DNA from: F23-D06 sp947165685
GTDB taxonomy: Bacteria; Bacteroidota; Bacteroidia; Bacteroidales; WCHB1-69
NCBI GenBank assembly: GCA_947165685.1
Contig: CAMVBK010000002.1
Location: 1-64,000 of the forward strand
DNA length: 64,000 nt
Direction: 5' to 3'
Below, piece by piece: positions 17,294 through 27,200 of the stretch. Position numbers and translations under genes: made by a program. Numbering within the stretch: the stretch's first letter is position 1; every line of letters begins with the position of its first letter. The notes under the pieces were generated by a model. It did not search any database and was not told the DNA's origin. It worked only from the letters and a program-made list of their open reading frames with translations.

Positions 17294-17368
17294 CCGCCTC
17301 TTTCAACCTAATCCTCCTAATCTAATCTCCCAGACCTTCTTTTCCACAAAAAAACAAAACCACCAACA

Positions 17369-17881
17369 ATGAACTGGATTGACATTATCGTACTGATACC
17401 CCTCTGCTGGTACGCCTACCGAGGCTTCCGTAACGGCTTCCTGATGGAGATTGTCTCTTTGGCGGCTCTGTTTTTAGGATTGTTCATATCCTACAAGTTC
17501 TCCGACCTGATTTCCCTGTGGATTACCGGCACCACATTGGCGAAGCCCATTTCATTTTCGCTTTGTTTCATACTTACCATCGTGTTAGTCAACTTGTTGG
17601 GAAGAATCTTGAAACGTGCGCTCAAGCCGGTCTTGTCGGAATTCCTCGACAAAGGCCTCGGCATTCTGTTTGGCGCCTTGAAGGTGATTCTGGTATTCGG
17701 GGTGCTTTTCTATTTCATAGACACAATCGATAAGAAAGAAATCCTCGTCAAGCACGAGGTGAAAGAGGCCTCCATTGCCTACAAACACTTGTCGCCGGTG
17801 ATGTCGCATATTCTGGAATGGAAGGAAACACGGGATATGGAGGAAAAGGACAAGGAGAAGCCTGCTGCTGCCAGCCACTGA
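17369..17881 (+). CDS. CvpA family membrane protein
   Basis: A 170-residue inner-membrane protein with about four hydrophobic segments and the CvpA opening MNWIDIIVLIPLCWYAYRGF plus GFLMEIVSLAALFLGLF. CvpA homologues are tied to colicin V production and envelope stress in Enterobacteria; the general function is unclear. The C-terminus is charged and cytoplasmic. It is convergent with the GSCFA gene. Confidence 0.85.
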   Translation: MNWIDIIVLIPLCWYAYRGFRNGFLMEIVSLAALFLGLFISYKFSDLISLWITGTTLAKPISFSLCFILTIVLVNLLGRILKRALKPVLSEFLDKGLGILFGALKVILVFGVLFYFIDTIDKKEILVKHEVKEASIAYKHLSPVMSHILEWKETRDMEEKDKEKPAAASH

Positions 17882-17911
17882 CATTCAGTTCGCCAGCCCA
17901 AATCTTATTTC

Positions 17912-18772
17912 CTACCTGAATTTCCGGTGATTGAGAAAACGGTTCTCTTTCTCAATCTCCACCATCCGCATTCTCGTTTCCTCCGTGAAGAACGACTCTG
18001 CCAACTTTTCTTCCAAATAACTGATTGCCATATCATTAGGATGACAAAGGTCTTTGGCGTAGAACCGATAATCGCGCAAATCATCCATCAGATATTCGTA
18101 AGCTGGAAAATAATAGGTATATTCGTCATCAACCAACTTTTCCACGGCTAACAACAGTGTGGATTTGCTCAGCGCGTTCTCGTGCGCTCCGTCGCCCAAG
18201 TGCCGCACCGGACTGATGGTGAAAATCACTTTCATGTCGGGACAGGCCTCCCGCAGCAACGCAAGTGTGCCATTCCATTGGGAGACAATCTTTTTCACGT
18301 CCAAACGCATTCGGTCAAACTGGTGATTCGGAATTTTATGACAATTGGAGACAATCAGGTCGCGAGGGATGAACTTGTAGCAAAAGGCCGTGCCGAACGT
18401 GACGAAGAGGTAGCGCGTACTGCGCAAGAATTCTGCACTACGTTCCATATTCTCGTCAATATTGGCTTCAAAATCCTCGAAATTCTCCTTCGAGAAGCGC
18501 CCGTGATGGGCAAAACTCACCCAAAGATCCCGATATTTGTAAAAGTACCTGTTTTTGTCGAAAAGGTCAGGCTGCAGCATGAATCGCAACGCCCGGTCGA
18601 TGGAAATGGGGTTGAAAAGCACGCCGAACGGGTTGGAGCAGACGCTGAAGCGGTGCGTGTCGAAATAATGGCCCATGTTATCGGAAAAACAGGAACCCAC
18701 CAGCATCACAGGGTCGTTTTCTTCGATATGGAACGGATATTGCGGAGCAGGGATAATTGTTCTAAACTGCAT
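17912..18772 (-). CDS. GSCFA domain-containing protein
   Basis: A 286-residue protein with the family-naming motif as GSCFSDNMG at residues 27-35, followed by NPFGVLFNPISI. GSCFA proteins belong to the SGNH-hydrolase-like group; the serine of GSCFS would be the nucleophile and a later LCHPND segment could hold the Asp/His pair. The real substrate is not known; a carbohydrate O-acetyl esterase is a plausible guess. It lies 6 bases from the helicase stop and is probably cotranscribed with it. Confidence 0.88.
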   Translation of the reverse strand: MQFRTIIPAPQYPFHIEENDPVMLVGSCFSDNMGHYFDTHRFSVCSNPFGVLFNPISIDRALRFMLQPDLFDKNRYFYKYRDLWVSFAHHGRFSKENFEDFEANIDENMERSAEFLRSTRYLFVTFGTAFCYKFIPRDLIVSNCHKIPNHQFDRMRLDVKKIVSQWNGTLALLREACPDMKVIFTISPVRHLGDGAHENALSKSTLLLAVEKLVDDEYTYYFPAYEYLMDDLRDYRFYAKDLCHPNDMAISYLEEKLAESFFTEETRMRMVEIEKENRFLNHRKFR

Positions 18773-18778
18773 ATTCTG

Positions 18779-21157
18779 TTATTTGGGTATCAATAATTTA
18801 GCAAATTTTAAGACTAAGGTTTTGGAGCCTACGGTGTCGAAGCGCACCACAGCACGGGCATCGGGGCCGGCTCCTTCCACCGATTCCACATTCCCGAAGC
18901 CAAACTTGTTGTGATAGACGCGCACACCCGGCAGTATCGCCTCCACAGGGGCAAGTTCGCCAATCTGGTCGAGCTGAACCTCCGTCTTGGTCTTCACTAC
19001 CGGTTTCGGGGCAAAAACGGGCGTTTTTCGGACTTCCCGACTGCTTCCGGACGAGGATGCCCGCGACCCGCTGTTGAACCGGAATCCGCCCTGCCGCGGC
19101 CCGAAACTGCGGCTGCCAAACAGATCGTCGCTGCCTTCGGAAGCTTTCGTCGTCACCTTCAGGAAACGAGTGGGTATCTCGTCCAAGAAGCGGCTGTCCT
19201 CGCAGGGACGGCGTTGCCCGTACTGGAAACGCGACATGGCCATCGTGAGGAACACCTGCTTGCGCGCCCGCGTGAGCGCCACGTAAAACAGTCGTCGCTC
19301 CTCTTCCATCTCGTGCCGCGAATCAAGACTCATCGACGACGGGAAGAGGTTTTCCTCCATGCCGCTGACAAACACATAGTCGAATTCCAACCCCTTGGCG
19401 GAATGGATAGTCATCAGACGAACCACGTCCTGGTCCTCATCCTTCTCGCCCTTATTCAGATCCCGCTCGTCCAGAAGCGACACCGACTCCATATACTGGT
19501 CCAACGAGGGGAAATAGGTCTCTAACATCTCGCCGGTATCCTCGTTGAGAATATTGTCCGGCTCGCGCTCCGTGAAGCTCTTCATGGCATTCAGCAACTC
19601 ATTCACATGATCCACGCGCTCTTTCTCCTCAACATTCTCCTGCAACGCCTGCGCCACACCCGATTTGCTGACAATCTGCATACCGAGCTCGTATGCGTCC
19701 ACTTTGGTCAGTTGGGAGGAAAAACCGCAAATAAGAGCGGCGAAATCGCGCATTTTGGCCATCACTCCGCCATTTAATCCGGTGTTGTAGCGTTCGGGGG
19801 CGGCTACAACATCCCACATCGGCACCCGTGCCTCCTGTGCGGCGGCGGCCACGCGGGCCACCGTCGTGTCGCCGATTCCACGCATGGGATAGTTGATCAC
19901 CCGCCGCAACGACTCCTCGTCGTAATGGTTGATCACCAGACGGAAATAGGCCAGCATCGTCTTGATTTCCTTGCGATTATAGAAAGAAATGCTGCCGAAT
20001 ATCTTGTACGGGATGTGCCGTTTGATCATCGCTTCCTCAATGGCGCGAGACTGGGTATTGGTACGGTACAGGATGGCAAACTGCCGGTTCTGCACATGGT
20101 CGCGCATCTGCGCCTCAAAAATCTTGTCCGCAATCTCCTGCGCCTCGTCCAAATCGGATGAAGCCCGGATAATCTCTATTTTCGGGCCCTCCGCATTGTC
20201 GGTCCACACCTCTTTGGGCATCCGGTCTTTATTATGGCTGATGACCGCATTGGCCGCGTTCACAATGTTCTGCGTGGAACGGTAATTCTGCTCTAACTTG
20301 AAGATACGCGTAGCTGGATAGTCACGCTTAAAGTTGAGAATGTTCTGGATATCGGCGCCCCGGAAGCCGTAGATACTCTGCGCATCGTCACCCACCACAC
20401 AGATATTCTGATTCAAAGCCGCCAAACGCTTGATAATCAGATATTGTGCGTAATTGGTATCCTGATACTCGTCAATCAAGATATAGTTGTACTTGTTCTG
20501 GTACTTGAAGAGGGCTTCGGGCGAATCGCGGAGCAAAACGTTCATGAAATAGAGCAAATCATCGAAATCCATGGCGTTGGCCTTGTGCAGACGGTCATTG
20601 TATTTGGCAAATATCTGCGCAATCATCGGCTTCTGGGACATACGATCGGCCGCCTGGATGTCCGGGTTGTCGGCATATTCCTGAGCTGAAAGAAGACTGG
20701 ACTTGGCCATGGAAATCCTGCTGAGGATAAAACCAGGAGTATATTGCTTGGGGTCGAGCCCCATCTCCTTCACGATGCTTTTGATGAGGGATTTCGCATC
20801 GTCGGTATCATAGATGGTGATATTGTTGTTGAATCCGATCTTCTCCGCCTCGACGCGAAGAATGCGGTAGAAGACGGAGTGGAAAGTGCCCATGGTAACG
20901 GCACGGGCAAGTTCGGCACCAGCAATCTGCACGATTCGCTCGCGCATCTCCGCCGCCGCCTTGTTGGTAAAGGTTAGCGCCAAAATGCGGTAGGGACTGA
21001 CATTCTTCACCGAAAGCATGTAGGCAATACGGTAGGTGAGCACGCGGGTCTTTCCGGAACCAGCTCCGGCCAACACCATCACGGGACCATCCGTCTGGGT
21101 CACTGCAACTTGCTGTTGCTCATTTAGTTCCGATAATATTTTCTCTTCCTGAGTCAT
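18779..21157 (-). CDS. UvrD/PcrA-type ATP-dependent DNA helicase
   Basis: A 792-residue superfamily 1A 3'-5' helicase. Visible motifs are the Q-motif LNEQQQVAV, Walker A GAGSGKT at about 32-38, IA LTFTNKAA, Walker B LIDEYQDTN, motif III VVGDDAQSIYGFRG, motif IV LEQNYRST, motif V LMTIHSAKGLEFDYVF and motif VI VALTRAR. The C-terminal 130 residues include a disordered Ser/Arg/Phe-rich linker and the PcrA-like tail with VYHNKFGFGNVE. It should act in nucleotide-excision and mismatch repair and in clearing replication forks. uvrD or pcrA is the likely name; I do not decide between them. Confidence 0.93.
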   Translation of the reverse strand: MTQEEKILSELNEQQQVAVTQTDGPVMVLAGAGSGKTRVLTYRIAYMLSVKNVSPYRILALTFTNKAAAEMRERIVQIAGAELARAVTMGTFHSVFYRILRVEAEKIGFNNNITIYDTDDAKSLIKSIVKEMGLDPKQYTPGFILSRISMAKSSLLSAQEYADNPDIQAADRMSQKPMIAQIFAKYNDRLHKANAMDFDDLLYFMNVLLRDSPEALFKYQNKYNYILIDEYQDTNYAQYLIIKRLAALNQNICVVGDDAQSIYGFRGADIQNILNFKRDYPATRIFKLEQNYRSTQNIVNAANAVISHNKDRMPKEVWTDNAEGPKIEIIRASSDLDEAQEIADKIFEAQMRDHVQNRQFAILYRTNTQSRAIEEAMIKRHIPYKIFGSISFYNRKEIKTMLAYFRLVINHYDEESLRRVINYPMRGIGDTTVARVAAAAQEARVPMWDVVAAPERYNTGLNGGVMAKMRDFAALICGFSSQLTKVDAYELGMQIVSKSGVAQALQENVEEKERVDHVNELLNAMKSFTEREPDNILNEDTGEMLETYFPSLDQYMESVSLLDERDLNKGEKDEDQDVVRLMTIHSAKGLEFDYVFVSGMEENLFPSSMSLDSRHEMEEERRLFYVALTRARKQVFLTMAMSRFQYGQRRPCEDSRFLDEIPTRFLKVTTKASEGSDDLFGSRSFGPRQGGFRFNSGSRASSSGSSREVRKTPVFAPKPVVKTKTEVQLDQIGELAPVEAILPGVRVYHNKFGFGNVESVEGAGPDARAVVRFDTVGSKTLVLKFAKLLIPK

Positions 21158-21225
21158 TGAATTCCAAAGTTTGAAAAGGTTTAATTTTAAGAGTTATTTG
21201 TTAATTTAGACTTACAAAAAAATTA

Positions 21226-21246
21226 TTTCGGAACTAATTTCCGAAA
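21226..21246 (+). promoter_or_regulatory. operator-like inverted repeat before the candidate small RNA
   Basis: TTTCGGAA (21226-21233) and TTCCGAAA (21239-21246) are perfect 8-base inverted arms with a 5-base spacer, ending 11 bases before the -7 box at 21258. The position fits a repressor site across the promoter. Confidence 0.4.
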
Positions 21247-21257
21247 GAATTTTTTAT

Positions 21258-21265
21258 TATCTTTG
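21258..21265 (+). promoter_or_regulatory. -7 box TATCTTTG of the candidate small RNA
   Basis: Exact TAnnTTTG match pointing into a region without a plus-strand coding frame. Confidence 0.5.
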
Positions 21266-21269
21266 CCCG

Positions 21270-21390
21270 TCGAAAGCAATGACAAAAGGGCAGCCGGTAA
21301 GTCCCACCTTTTTTACACATTATCATAAAAGTCCCACCTTTCATAATTTGGCAATTACTCAACAAAATCCGGCAGCCCTTTTTCTTTTTT
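21270..21390 (+). ncRNA. candidate small RNA with promoter and terminator
   Basis: A -7 box at 21258-21265 would start a transcript near 21270. AAAGGGCAGCCGG (21285-21297) pairs with CCGGCAGCCCTTT (21369-21381) in a 13-position stem with one internal mismatch, enclosing about 70 bases, and is followed by a long T-rich run to 21390, as in an intrinsic terminator. The enclosed loop carries two direct copies of AAGTCCCACCTTT (21299-21311 and 21329-21341). I do not recognise an Rfam family. The facing genes (helicase and kinase) are both on the minus strand, so this is not their leader. Boundaries are estimates. Confidence 0.45.
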
Positions 21391-21428
21391 CGTTGCGTTG
21401 TCGTAAATTTCTTCCATAGTCCTTTTTT

Positions 21429-21464
21429 AGTTTCAAGTTTCAAGTTTCAAGTTTCAGGTTTCAA
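21429..21464. repeat. heptamer tandem repeat TTTCAAG
   Basis: About five head-to-tail copies of TTTCAAG (last two imperfect) just downstream of the kinase gene stop. Simple slippage-type repeat with no evident role. Confidence 0.7.
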
Positions 21465-21476
21465 AGGGTCTTGATT

Positions 21477-22040
21477 CTAAATTCCAAGCTCCAAGCTCTG
21501 AAGAACGGCTTCCACCTGGCGATAGAGGTCGTCAAAGTCCCCATCATTCATAAAGACATAATCGGCCATCTGCATGCATCGACCGACATTCTGGTGGTTA
21601 GGGTCTTCCGAAGACATTTCGCGCCGTTCATTTTCAAGAAACGTCTCGTACGAAATATGGTCGGTTTCAGACCCCCGCCCCACGACTCGCTCATAACGGA
21701 TTCCAGGATCCGCATCAACACCGAAAAGCAGAAAATGGTCATGCTGCCGCAGCGACTCCACCTCTCCCGGGGTCCGCACGCTTTCGATGACGGCATCCGC
21801 ACCGCATTCCTCCGCTTGGAGGTAGAGCTGGTCGATAATGTAAGAGGGACCATGTTGGGCGCGCAGGTCGTTGGCAACCACCACAAAAGTGTCGCGGTTC
21901 AGCTCCATGTCCCGGCGTTTCGCTTCCTCAATAAGATAACCTCTCACGGAATAGTGCTTGAAGCCGTAATGTTCTCTAAGATAATCGACGATGGTGCCTT
22001 TCCCCGCACCAAGGGTTCCTGTAATCCCTATTATTTTCAT
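21477..22040 (-). CDS. P-loop nucleotide kinase-like protein (AAA family/dephospho-CoA kinase-like)
   Basis: A 187-residue protein from the ATG at 22040; an upstream extension would run into the terminator of the HIT gene. It opens with MKIIGITGTLGAGKGT, a Walker A of the nucleoside-phosphate kinase type, followed by a HYSVRGYL segment and an IESVRTPGEVESLR block that resembles the dephospho-CoA kinase and deoxynucleoside-monophosphate kinase fold. The exact substrate cannot be read from the sequence. Confidence 0.75.
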   Translation of the reverse strand: MKIIGITGTLGAGKGTIVDYLREHYGFKHYSVRGYLIEEAKRRDMELNRDTFVVVANDLRAQHGPSYIIDQLYLQAEECGADAVIESVRTPGEVESLRQHDHFLLFGVDADPGIRYERVVGRGSETDHISYETFLENERREMSSEDPNHQNVGRCMQMADYVFMNDGDFDDLYRQVEAVLQSLELGI

Positions 22041-22055
22041 AACTACCTTAAAAAC

Positions 22056-22085
22056 AAAAGAGGTGGCACATCGCTGCGCCACCTT
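22056..22085 (-). terminator. terminator after the HIT gene
   Basis: On the minus strand AGGTGGC pairs with GCCACCT (22061-22067 with 22078-22084) and is followed by a T-rich run. It lies 14 bases beyond the HIT stop. Confidence 0.6.
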
Positions 22086-22098
22086 CATACTTCATAAC

Positions 22099-22497
22099 TT
22101 ACTGAATGGCAGCGGAAATCTTTGCCGCAATGTCGGCAAACTCTTCCGAGGTGAGTTTCACACGCGGAGCCTTGAAATCCAAATCCCCTACCCCATTGAT
22201 GGGTACGAGATGGATATGATTGTGCGGCACGTCAATGCCGATCACTGCGACACCGATACGTTGGCACGGCAGCACCTGCTTCATCGCTTTGGCCACTTTT
22301 TTGGCAAACACCATCATGTCACCCAACGTGTCGTCATCCAAGTCGAAAATATAGTCATTTTGCTGTTTCGTGATTACCAGGGTGTGGCCTTTGGCAAGCG
22401 GCGATATGTCGAGGAACGCAAAGAATCGCTCGTCCTCCGCAATCTTGTAGCAAGGGATTTCTCCCTTCACTATCTTCGTGAAAATAGTCTCTTCCAT
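22099..22497 (-). CDS. HIT family nucleotide-binding protein
   Basis: A 132-residue protein of the Hint branch of the histidine-triad family. It begins with ETIFTKIVKGEIPCYKI and carries the triad HNHIHL near residues 92-97. Members hydrolyse nucleoside phosphoramidates or related adenylates. It is 10 bases downstream of greA and likely cotranscribed with it; the greA-HIT pair is common in Bacteroidota. Confidence 0.93.
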   Translation of the reverse strand: MEETIFTKIVKGEIPCYKIAEDERFFAFLDISPLAKGHTLVITKQQNDYIFDLDDDTLGDMMVFAKKVAKAMKQVLPCQRIGVAVIGIDVPHNHIHLVPINGVGDLDFKAPRVKLTSEEFADIAAKISAAIQ

Positions 22498-22507
22498 AAT
22501 GATTGGT

Positions 22508-22981
22508 TTAACGGGAAATGTCTAAAATCTGGAACTCCATCACGCCGGCAGGGGCTTGCACGCTGACCGTATCCCCTTTAGAATGACCGATCAGAGCCTT
22601 GGCAATCGGGCTGGAAACGGAAATCTTGCCGCCCTTAAGATCCGACTCCGACTCCGGGACAATCGTGTAGGTCATCTCCATGCCATTCTTCATGTTCTTG
22701 ATCTTTACAATGGAGTAGATCAGCACTTTGGAGACATCAATCTTGGATTCGTCGAGCACACGAGCTTTGGCAATCAGATTCTTGAGGTTGGCAATTTTCA
22801 GTTCAAGCATGCCCTGCGCCTCCTTTGCGGCGTCATATTCCGCATTTTCGGAAAGGTCGCCTTTATCACGCGCCTCTGCTATTGCCTGAGAGATTTTCGG
22901 ACGCTCAACAGCCTCCAGTTGATTCAATTCACGCTTCAGGGCATCCAGGCCCTCTTGCGTATAATACTTTACATCTTCCAT
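22508..22981 (-). CDS. greA: transcription elongation factor GreA
   Basis: A 157-residue protein with the GreA/GreB coiled coil (YTQEGLDALKRELNQLE, ARDKGDLSENAEYDAAKEAQ, with the acidic tip residues in GDLSENAEYDAA) and the FKBP-like C-terminal domain (ISVSSPIAKALIGHSKGDTV). It binds the RNA-polymerase secondary channel and stimulates transcript cleavage to rescue arrested complexes. It lies upstream of the HIT gene. Confidence 0.96.
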   Translation of the reverse strand: MEDVKYYTQEGLDALKRELNQLEAVERPKISQAIAEARDKGDLSENAEYDAAKEAQGMLELKIANLKNLIAKARVLDESKIDVSKVLIYSIVKIKNMKNGMEMTYTIVPESESDLKGGKISVSSPIAKALIGHSKGDTVSVQAPAGVMEFQILDISR

Positions 22982-23002
22982 ATTAAGGTTCTAAATTTAC
23001 AC

Positions 23003-23035
23003 AAATAGAAGAGACCATTCCAGTCTCTTCTATTT
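23003..23035 (-). terminator. hairpin after the PorV-like gene
   Basis: AAATAGAAGAGAC (23003-23015) and GTCTCTTCTATTT (23023-23035) form a perfect 13-base-pair stem with a 7-base loop, between the PorV-like stop and the greA start. The following T run on the minus strand is weak, so it may be partial. Confidence 0.55.
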
Positions 23036-23064
23036 TCGTTATATACAATAAATTTAAAGTCGTA

Positions 23065-24249
23065 CTACAAGGTAACCTTGATGCCCATGTAATGATTTCC
23101 TCTCCACTTGTTCGTGAATCTGTAGCCATAGTCGAGATAAATTCTCGGACCGATAGTCTTTTTCACACGCTCTTTCGTGAGGGGAATGACGGCGGTAGCA
23201 CCCACTGCAGGACCGGAGAAGAAGGAATCGCTATTGAACAGGATGGCAGCCGTTTCATCAGCGGAAGACTTGGCGCCGCGGCCGACGCCTTCAAGACCGT
23301 AACCTGCACGAATCATAAAGATATTGCGGAAACCATACTCCAAGCCGACAGAGAACACGTCTCTCGTGTAGGAGTTTGCCGTGAACGTACCAGCGAATGT
23401 GAGTCTATGCTCAGCATTATCACGGGTAAGACCCTCTTCCGCCAGTTCTTCCTTCGTGAAATCGGCATACTCACCACCGAAGAACAAGAGGTCGTAGGAA
23501 ATACCGATTGCCAACAGAGAGGGCATCTCAAACTCGGCAGAACGCATTTCCAAAGTTTGCTCGTGTTGCTGGCTGGGAATGCGGGCGCGAACGGAAAGAC
23601 CGTCACCGGAATAATGCATAGGCAGACCGATGTTCTTCAACGTGACACCAATCTTGAAGTTCTCAAACTTACCCGTCACATATTGGACACCGGCATCGAT
23701 GGCAAAACCCGTAGCCTTGGAGTCGGAAATACGCTCGTTGATAATCTTAATGGAGATACCACCCTTGATGAAGTTGTTGAAGGACTTCGCGTAGTGCAGG
23801 CCGATATAGGTCAGCGTGGGGCTGAAAGTACCCAGACCGCCTTCGGGCTGATCGGTAGTGGTGATTTGGACATCGCCGAAACTTTGGCTGAAGAAAGACA
23901 GGGAGATCACACCGAAGTCTCTCTTTTTGCCCAGATGCTGAGCGATGGCAATGGAATTCATGTTGATGCCACAGCCGGAACCCACCAGGTATTGCGTCCT
24001 GTTGAAAGCCAGCTCCGTCTTACGGACAGAGGTAAGACCGGCGACATTGGTGAAGACGGATTCCAGACCGCGGACTTCCGCCACGCCGGCGCCCGCCATT
24101 CCGCTTGTGTGAGCCCAGGGATCAATCAGCAAGTGGGATGCACCCGCTTGACCGGAACGGTCTCTGTTACCTGCAAACACCGTGGAGGTGCTTGCAGATA
24201 TGAGAGCGATAATTGTGCAAATTATTAATGATTTATATAGATTTTTCAT
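23065..24249 (-). CDS. PorV/PorQ-family outer-membrane protein (T9SS-linked)
   Basis: A 394-residue protein with a signal peptide (to about residue 26) and a FadL/PorV-like barrel. The opening ASHLLIDPWAHTSGMAGAGV and the NVAGLTSVRKTELAFN stretch are typical of PorV/PorQ. PorV escorts secreted cargo at the T9SS outer-membrane complex. It is the last gene of an operon with a secreted 1578-residue protein (27 bases upstream) and a TonB-dependent receptor. Such paralogues outside the core T9SS locus probably serve this particular cargo. Confidence 0.85.
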   Translation of the reverse strand: MKNLYKSLIICTIIALISASTSTVFAGNRDRSGQAGASHLLIDPWAHTSGMAGAGVAEVRGLESVFTNVAGLTSVRKTELAFNRTQYLVGSGCGINMNSIAIAQHLGKKRDFGVISLSFFSQSFGDVQITTTDQPEGGLGTFSPTLTYIGLHYAKSFNNFIKGGISIKIINERISDSKATGFAIDAGVQYVTGKFENFKIGVTLKNIGLPMHYSGDGLSVRARIPSQQHEQTLEMRSAEFEMPSLLAIGISYDLLFFGGEYADFTKEELAEEGLTRDNAEHRLTFAGTFTANSYTRDVFSVGLEYGFRNIFMIRAGYGLEGVGRGAKSSADETAAILFNSDSFFSGPAVGATAVIPLTKERVKKTIGPRIYLDYGYRFTNKWRGNHYMGIKVTL

Positions 24250-24276
24250 ATTCTCTGATTTTTAAGATTAATAATT

Positions 24277-27200
24277 TTAGAAACCATTCAAGTCTGTAGG
24301 ACGCATGTTGCAGAAAAAACGCAGCGTACGGACACCAATGCCAGGAGCATCGACATGGACGATATAGACGCCGCTGGCGATCGGGATATTGGCATGGTTC
24401 TTCAGATCCCATTCCACGAAGGAGGTGGCATCAGAACCGTGGGTGAGCGTTCTGATGAGTGTTCCGTTAACCGTGTAGATGGAAATCGTACAACGGGCCG
24501 GAAGGTTCACGAAACGGACATAATTCTCCAGCGCACCATGTTCGTAAGTAGAATAGCCATAGTACGGGTTCGGCACAATATTGATTTCCTGGAGCAGGTT
24601 CTCCACATCCTCCACGCGCTCAACCTTTTCGGGAGCGATGTTCTTCGTGGTGAACTCATACATCGGATAACCATTATTCTGGCTTGCATTGGGAGACTGT
24701 GCAGGATCATCGTACCAACGAGAGGAGTAACGCATGTAAGGACGGGAGACACGCAACTTGATGGTAGCCGTGGAAGACAACCAGTTGTTCTCCTGCATCT
24801 GAGCCGGCATCGGAATGCTGGTCCACATGACATTGTTGAAGATCTCCATTTTCTTGTTCTTACGGGCCTGACCGTTGTAATTGGTCTCGTTAGCAATCTG
24901 CAGGAACTTCTCGCTCAACCATTTACCCTCATCATACGCACCGCAGTCGTAGAACGGATAATAGTTGCCGTCGGAGCCGACAAAGGTTCCACCGTATGTC
25001 GTACCCGAAAGGTTGACGGTTCTGTTGGCATCATTGAAGTTTCTTGCTCTAGTGGAGGGGAAGTGGTAGTAGGTATTGGCCGTGTTACCGGAGCTACCGA
25101 CCACATAGACATAGTGACGACCACCGTTCAGCGGCTCACCCATCTCAATGCCGAAGCTTTCTCTGATAGCATTGAACGTGCCTTGGCTGAGCGGAATCGG
25201 ATTTCCTTCTTCATCAAGCACAAGCGTATCCGCAGTATAATCTTTCGTGAAAGCATAGACGGAAGTGGGGTTGAAGAGCATGTCGTTACCATTGTTCAAC
25301 TCATCTTGGGAGTTCTCGGCAAACATGATGTTCAAACGCTCGCCGGTTTCCACATTGATGGCGTAGCCAGGGAACCAGCCGAAACCAGTGGTACCTGAAT
25401 TGTCGGGATTACCATCCTTGTCAACAGACGGACATTTTTTCGGTTCATGACGAATGTTCTTATAAGTCTGACCGTTGAAGTTTTGGGTAATCTCAAAATT
25501 GCCGGAACCAGGAGCAGCGGAACCGGATTCCAAAACCAGTGCGCGAGTCCAGAGATTCTTGTCCGGGGTAAGGACAATATCCACAGAATAGAGGTTGGTC
25601 AGCGTGTTGTTATAACCAGCTCTATTGGCAACTTCGTTGAAAGCAACGGTGGAGTTGTAGTAGTTGGGTTGAGGAGCCTGGGCACCAGAAACGATATCAG
25701 ATACCAAGAATCGGGCTTTCGGGCCACCATCGAACGGAGAAGACATCACGTAGGGAGCCCATGTGCCGTCAACGAGATCCTCGAACTGGGCGTTAGGATC
25801 CATGAAGCCACGAATATCCTCAGCTGCCGTTACGCCATCACTGAAGAGGAACACATTGCAGAAGTCCTCGGAACGCCACTTCATATAATCACAACTGGCA
25901 CCTTCTTGAACATCGTTACAAACCCATTTGCTGGCAGCCGTCTGCTGTCCGGCGCGGATCCAGTTGCCTGCGAAGTCACCTTCGATATCAGCAAGACCTG
26001 CCAACCAGCGATTGTCACCGTCAAACGTGATTTCGGAACCAACCGCATCGGGCTGCGCATACCACGAAACATTGGCATAGGTATAACCGCCATTTTCCTT
26101 CACATAGTCATCCAAGTTCTTTTGATAGATCTTGAAGTTGTAGTTTTTGATGGAAACGGCAATACCCAGATTCAGGAACAGCTGCTCGTTGGTCATGCTA
26201 ATCGGCATGGCAGCCGTTGTGACACGGTCAGCAACAGTGTCACCGCCAACGATGGAGTAGATACCGTTGTCGATGAGTTCTCTGTCAGAGACATCGTCGG
26301 AAATCACCAACTGCCACATCGTGCTGTCATTGACATCGTCGCTAATGTCGTTCGGCAGGAACTTGATTGTATAGTCGTAAGGCTTCACCATCAACGGGTC
26401 AATGACCTCGATGTTCAGCGGACCATAGTTGTTCTTGTATTGGACATTGTTATAGACGTTGTTGGCGAGAATCAGTTCGCGAGATTCATCAGTCATATCC
26501 AGGAACATGCCGCCGTTGCCCTGACCCTCAACACGGGTAATCATAGGCACATCGCCATATTTGGAGTTCAGAATCTGCTCAACCGGCTTGTGAGGAATAC
26601 CCACCGTGACCTTGATGTTTCTACGACCAGCCAGATAAGGAGTCATCTGACCGTCAAGGTTGTCGGCATCGAGGCTGAATTTCTTGTACTCATTGTAACC
26701 GTAAGCCAACACGAGGAAGTAATATTCCTTGTGGTTGACCAGGCGCTTATTGGTACCGGTGGCAAACTTGTCCTCCGTGATTCTGAAGGAATGGGAAATG
26801 CCTTCGTTACCGCCATTCACCATCTCCGTAGCCACGGAGGTGCCGAGTGCGTCGTTATAAACCCAGTTAATCAACTGGCCGGCACCGTTCTCCACATCGC
26901 ATTGGGCGACAAGGAGAGCCTTGTTGGCATCATCGAGATCCGTGACACTCACGGAAGAGTTGGCCAATTGGTAGATTTGATAGCCTTCGAACTTGTAAGA
27001 ACGTTGATCATGCGTGAGCGTGTCAAGATGTTCAACGGGAACCGTAGAAACCGTGACAATCGTGTCAGGTTGACCATCGGCCGTATAAGCGAACACCGTG
27101 TCATACTCATTAACATAAGTGGTAGTTGCAAGAGTTCTCGGAATCTGGGGATCCATCTCCATATAAGTCTCGTGGTAGTTGTTCTTTTGAGGATCGTTGT

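Noticed and set aside
21234..21443. 69-codon minus-strand frame through the candidate small RNA
   Set aside because: It encodes twin KGGT segments only because the RNA loop is repeated; it has no promoter on that strand and crosses the terminator and heptamer repeat.
21429..21464. Tandem heptamers considered as a CRISPR-like array
   Set aside because: Units are 7 bases with no spacers and no cas genes nearby.
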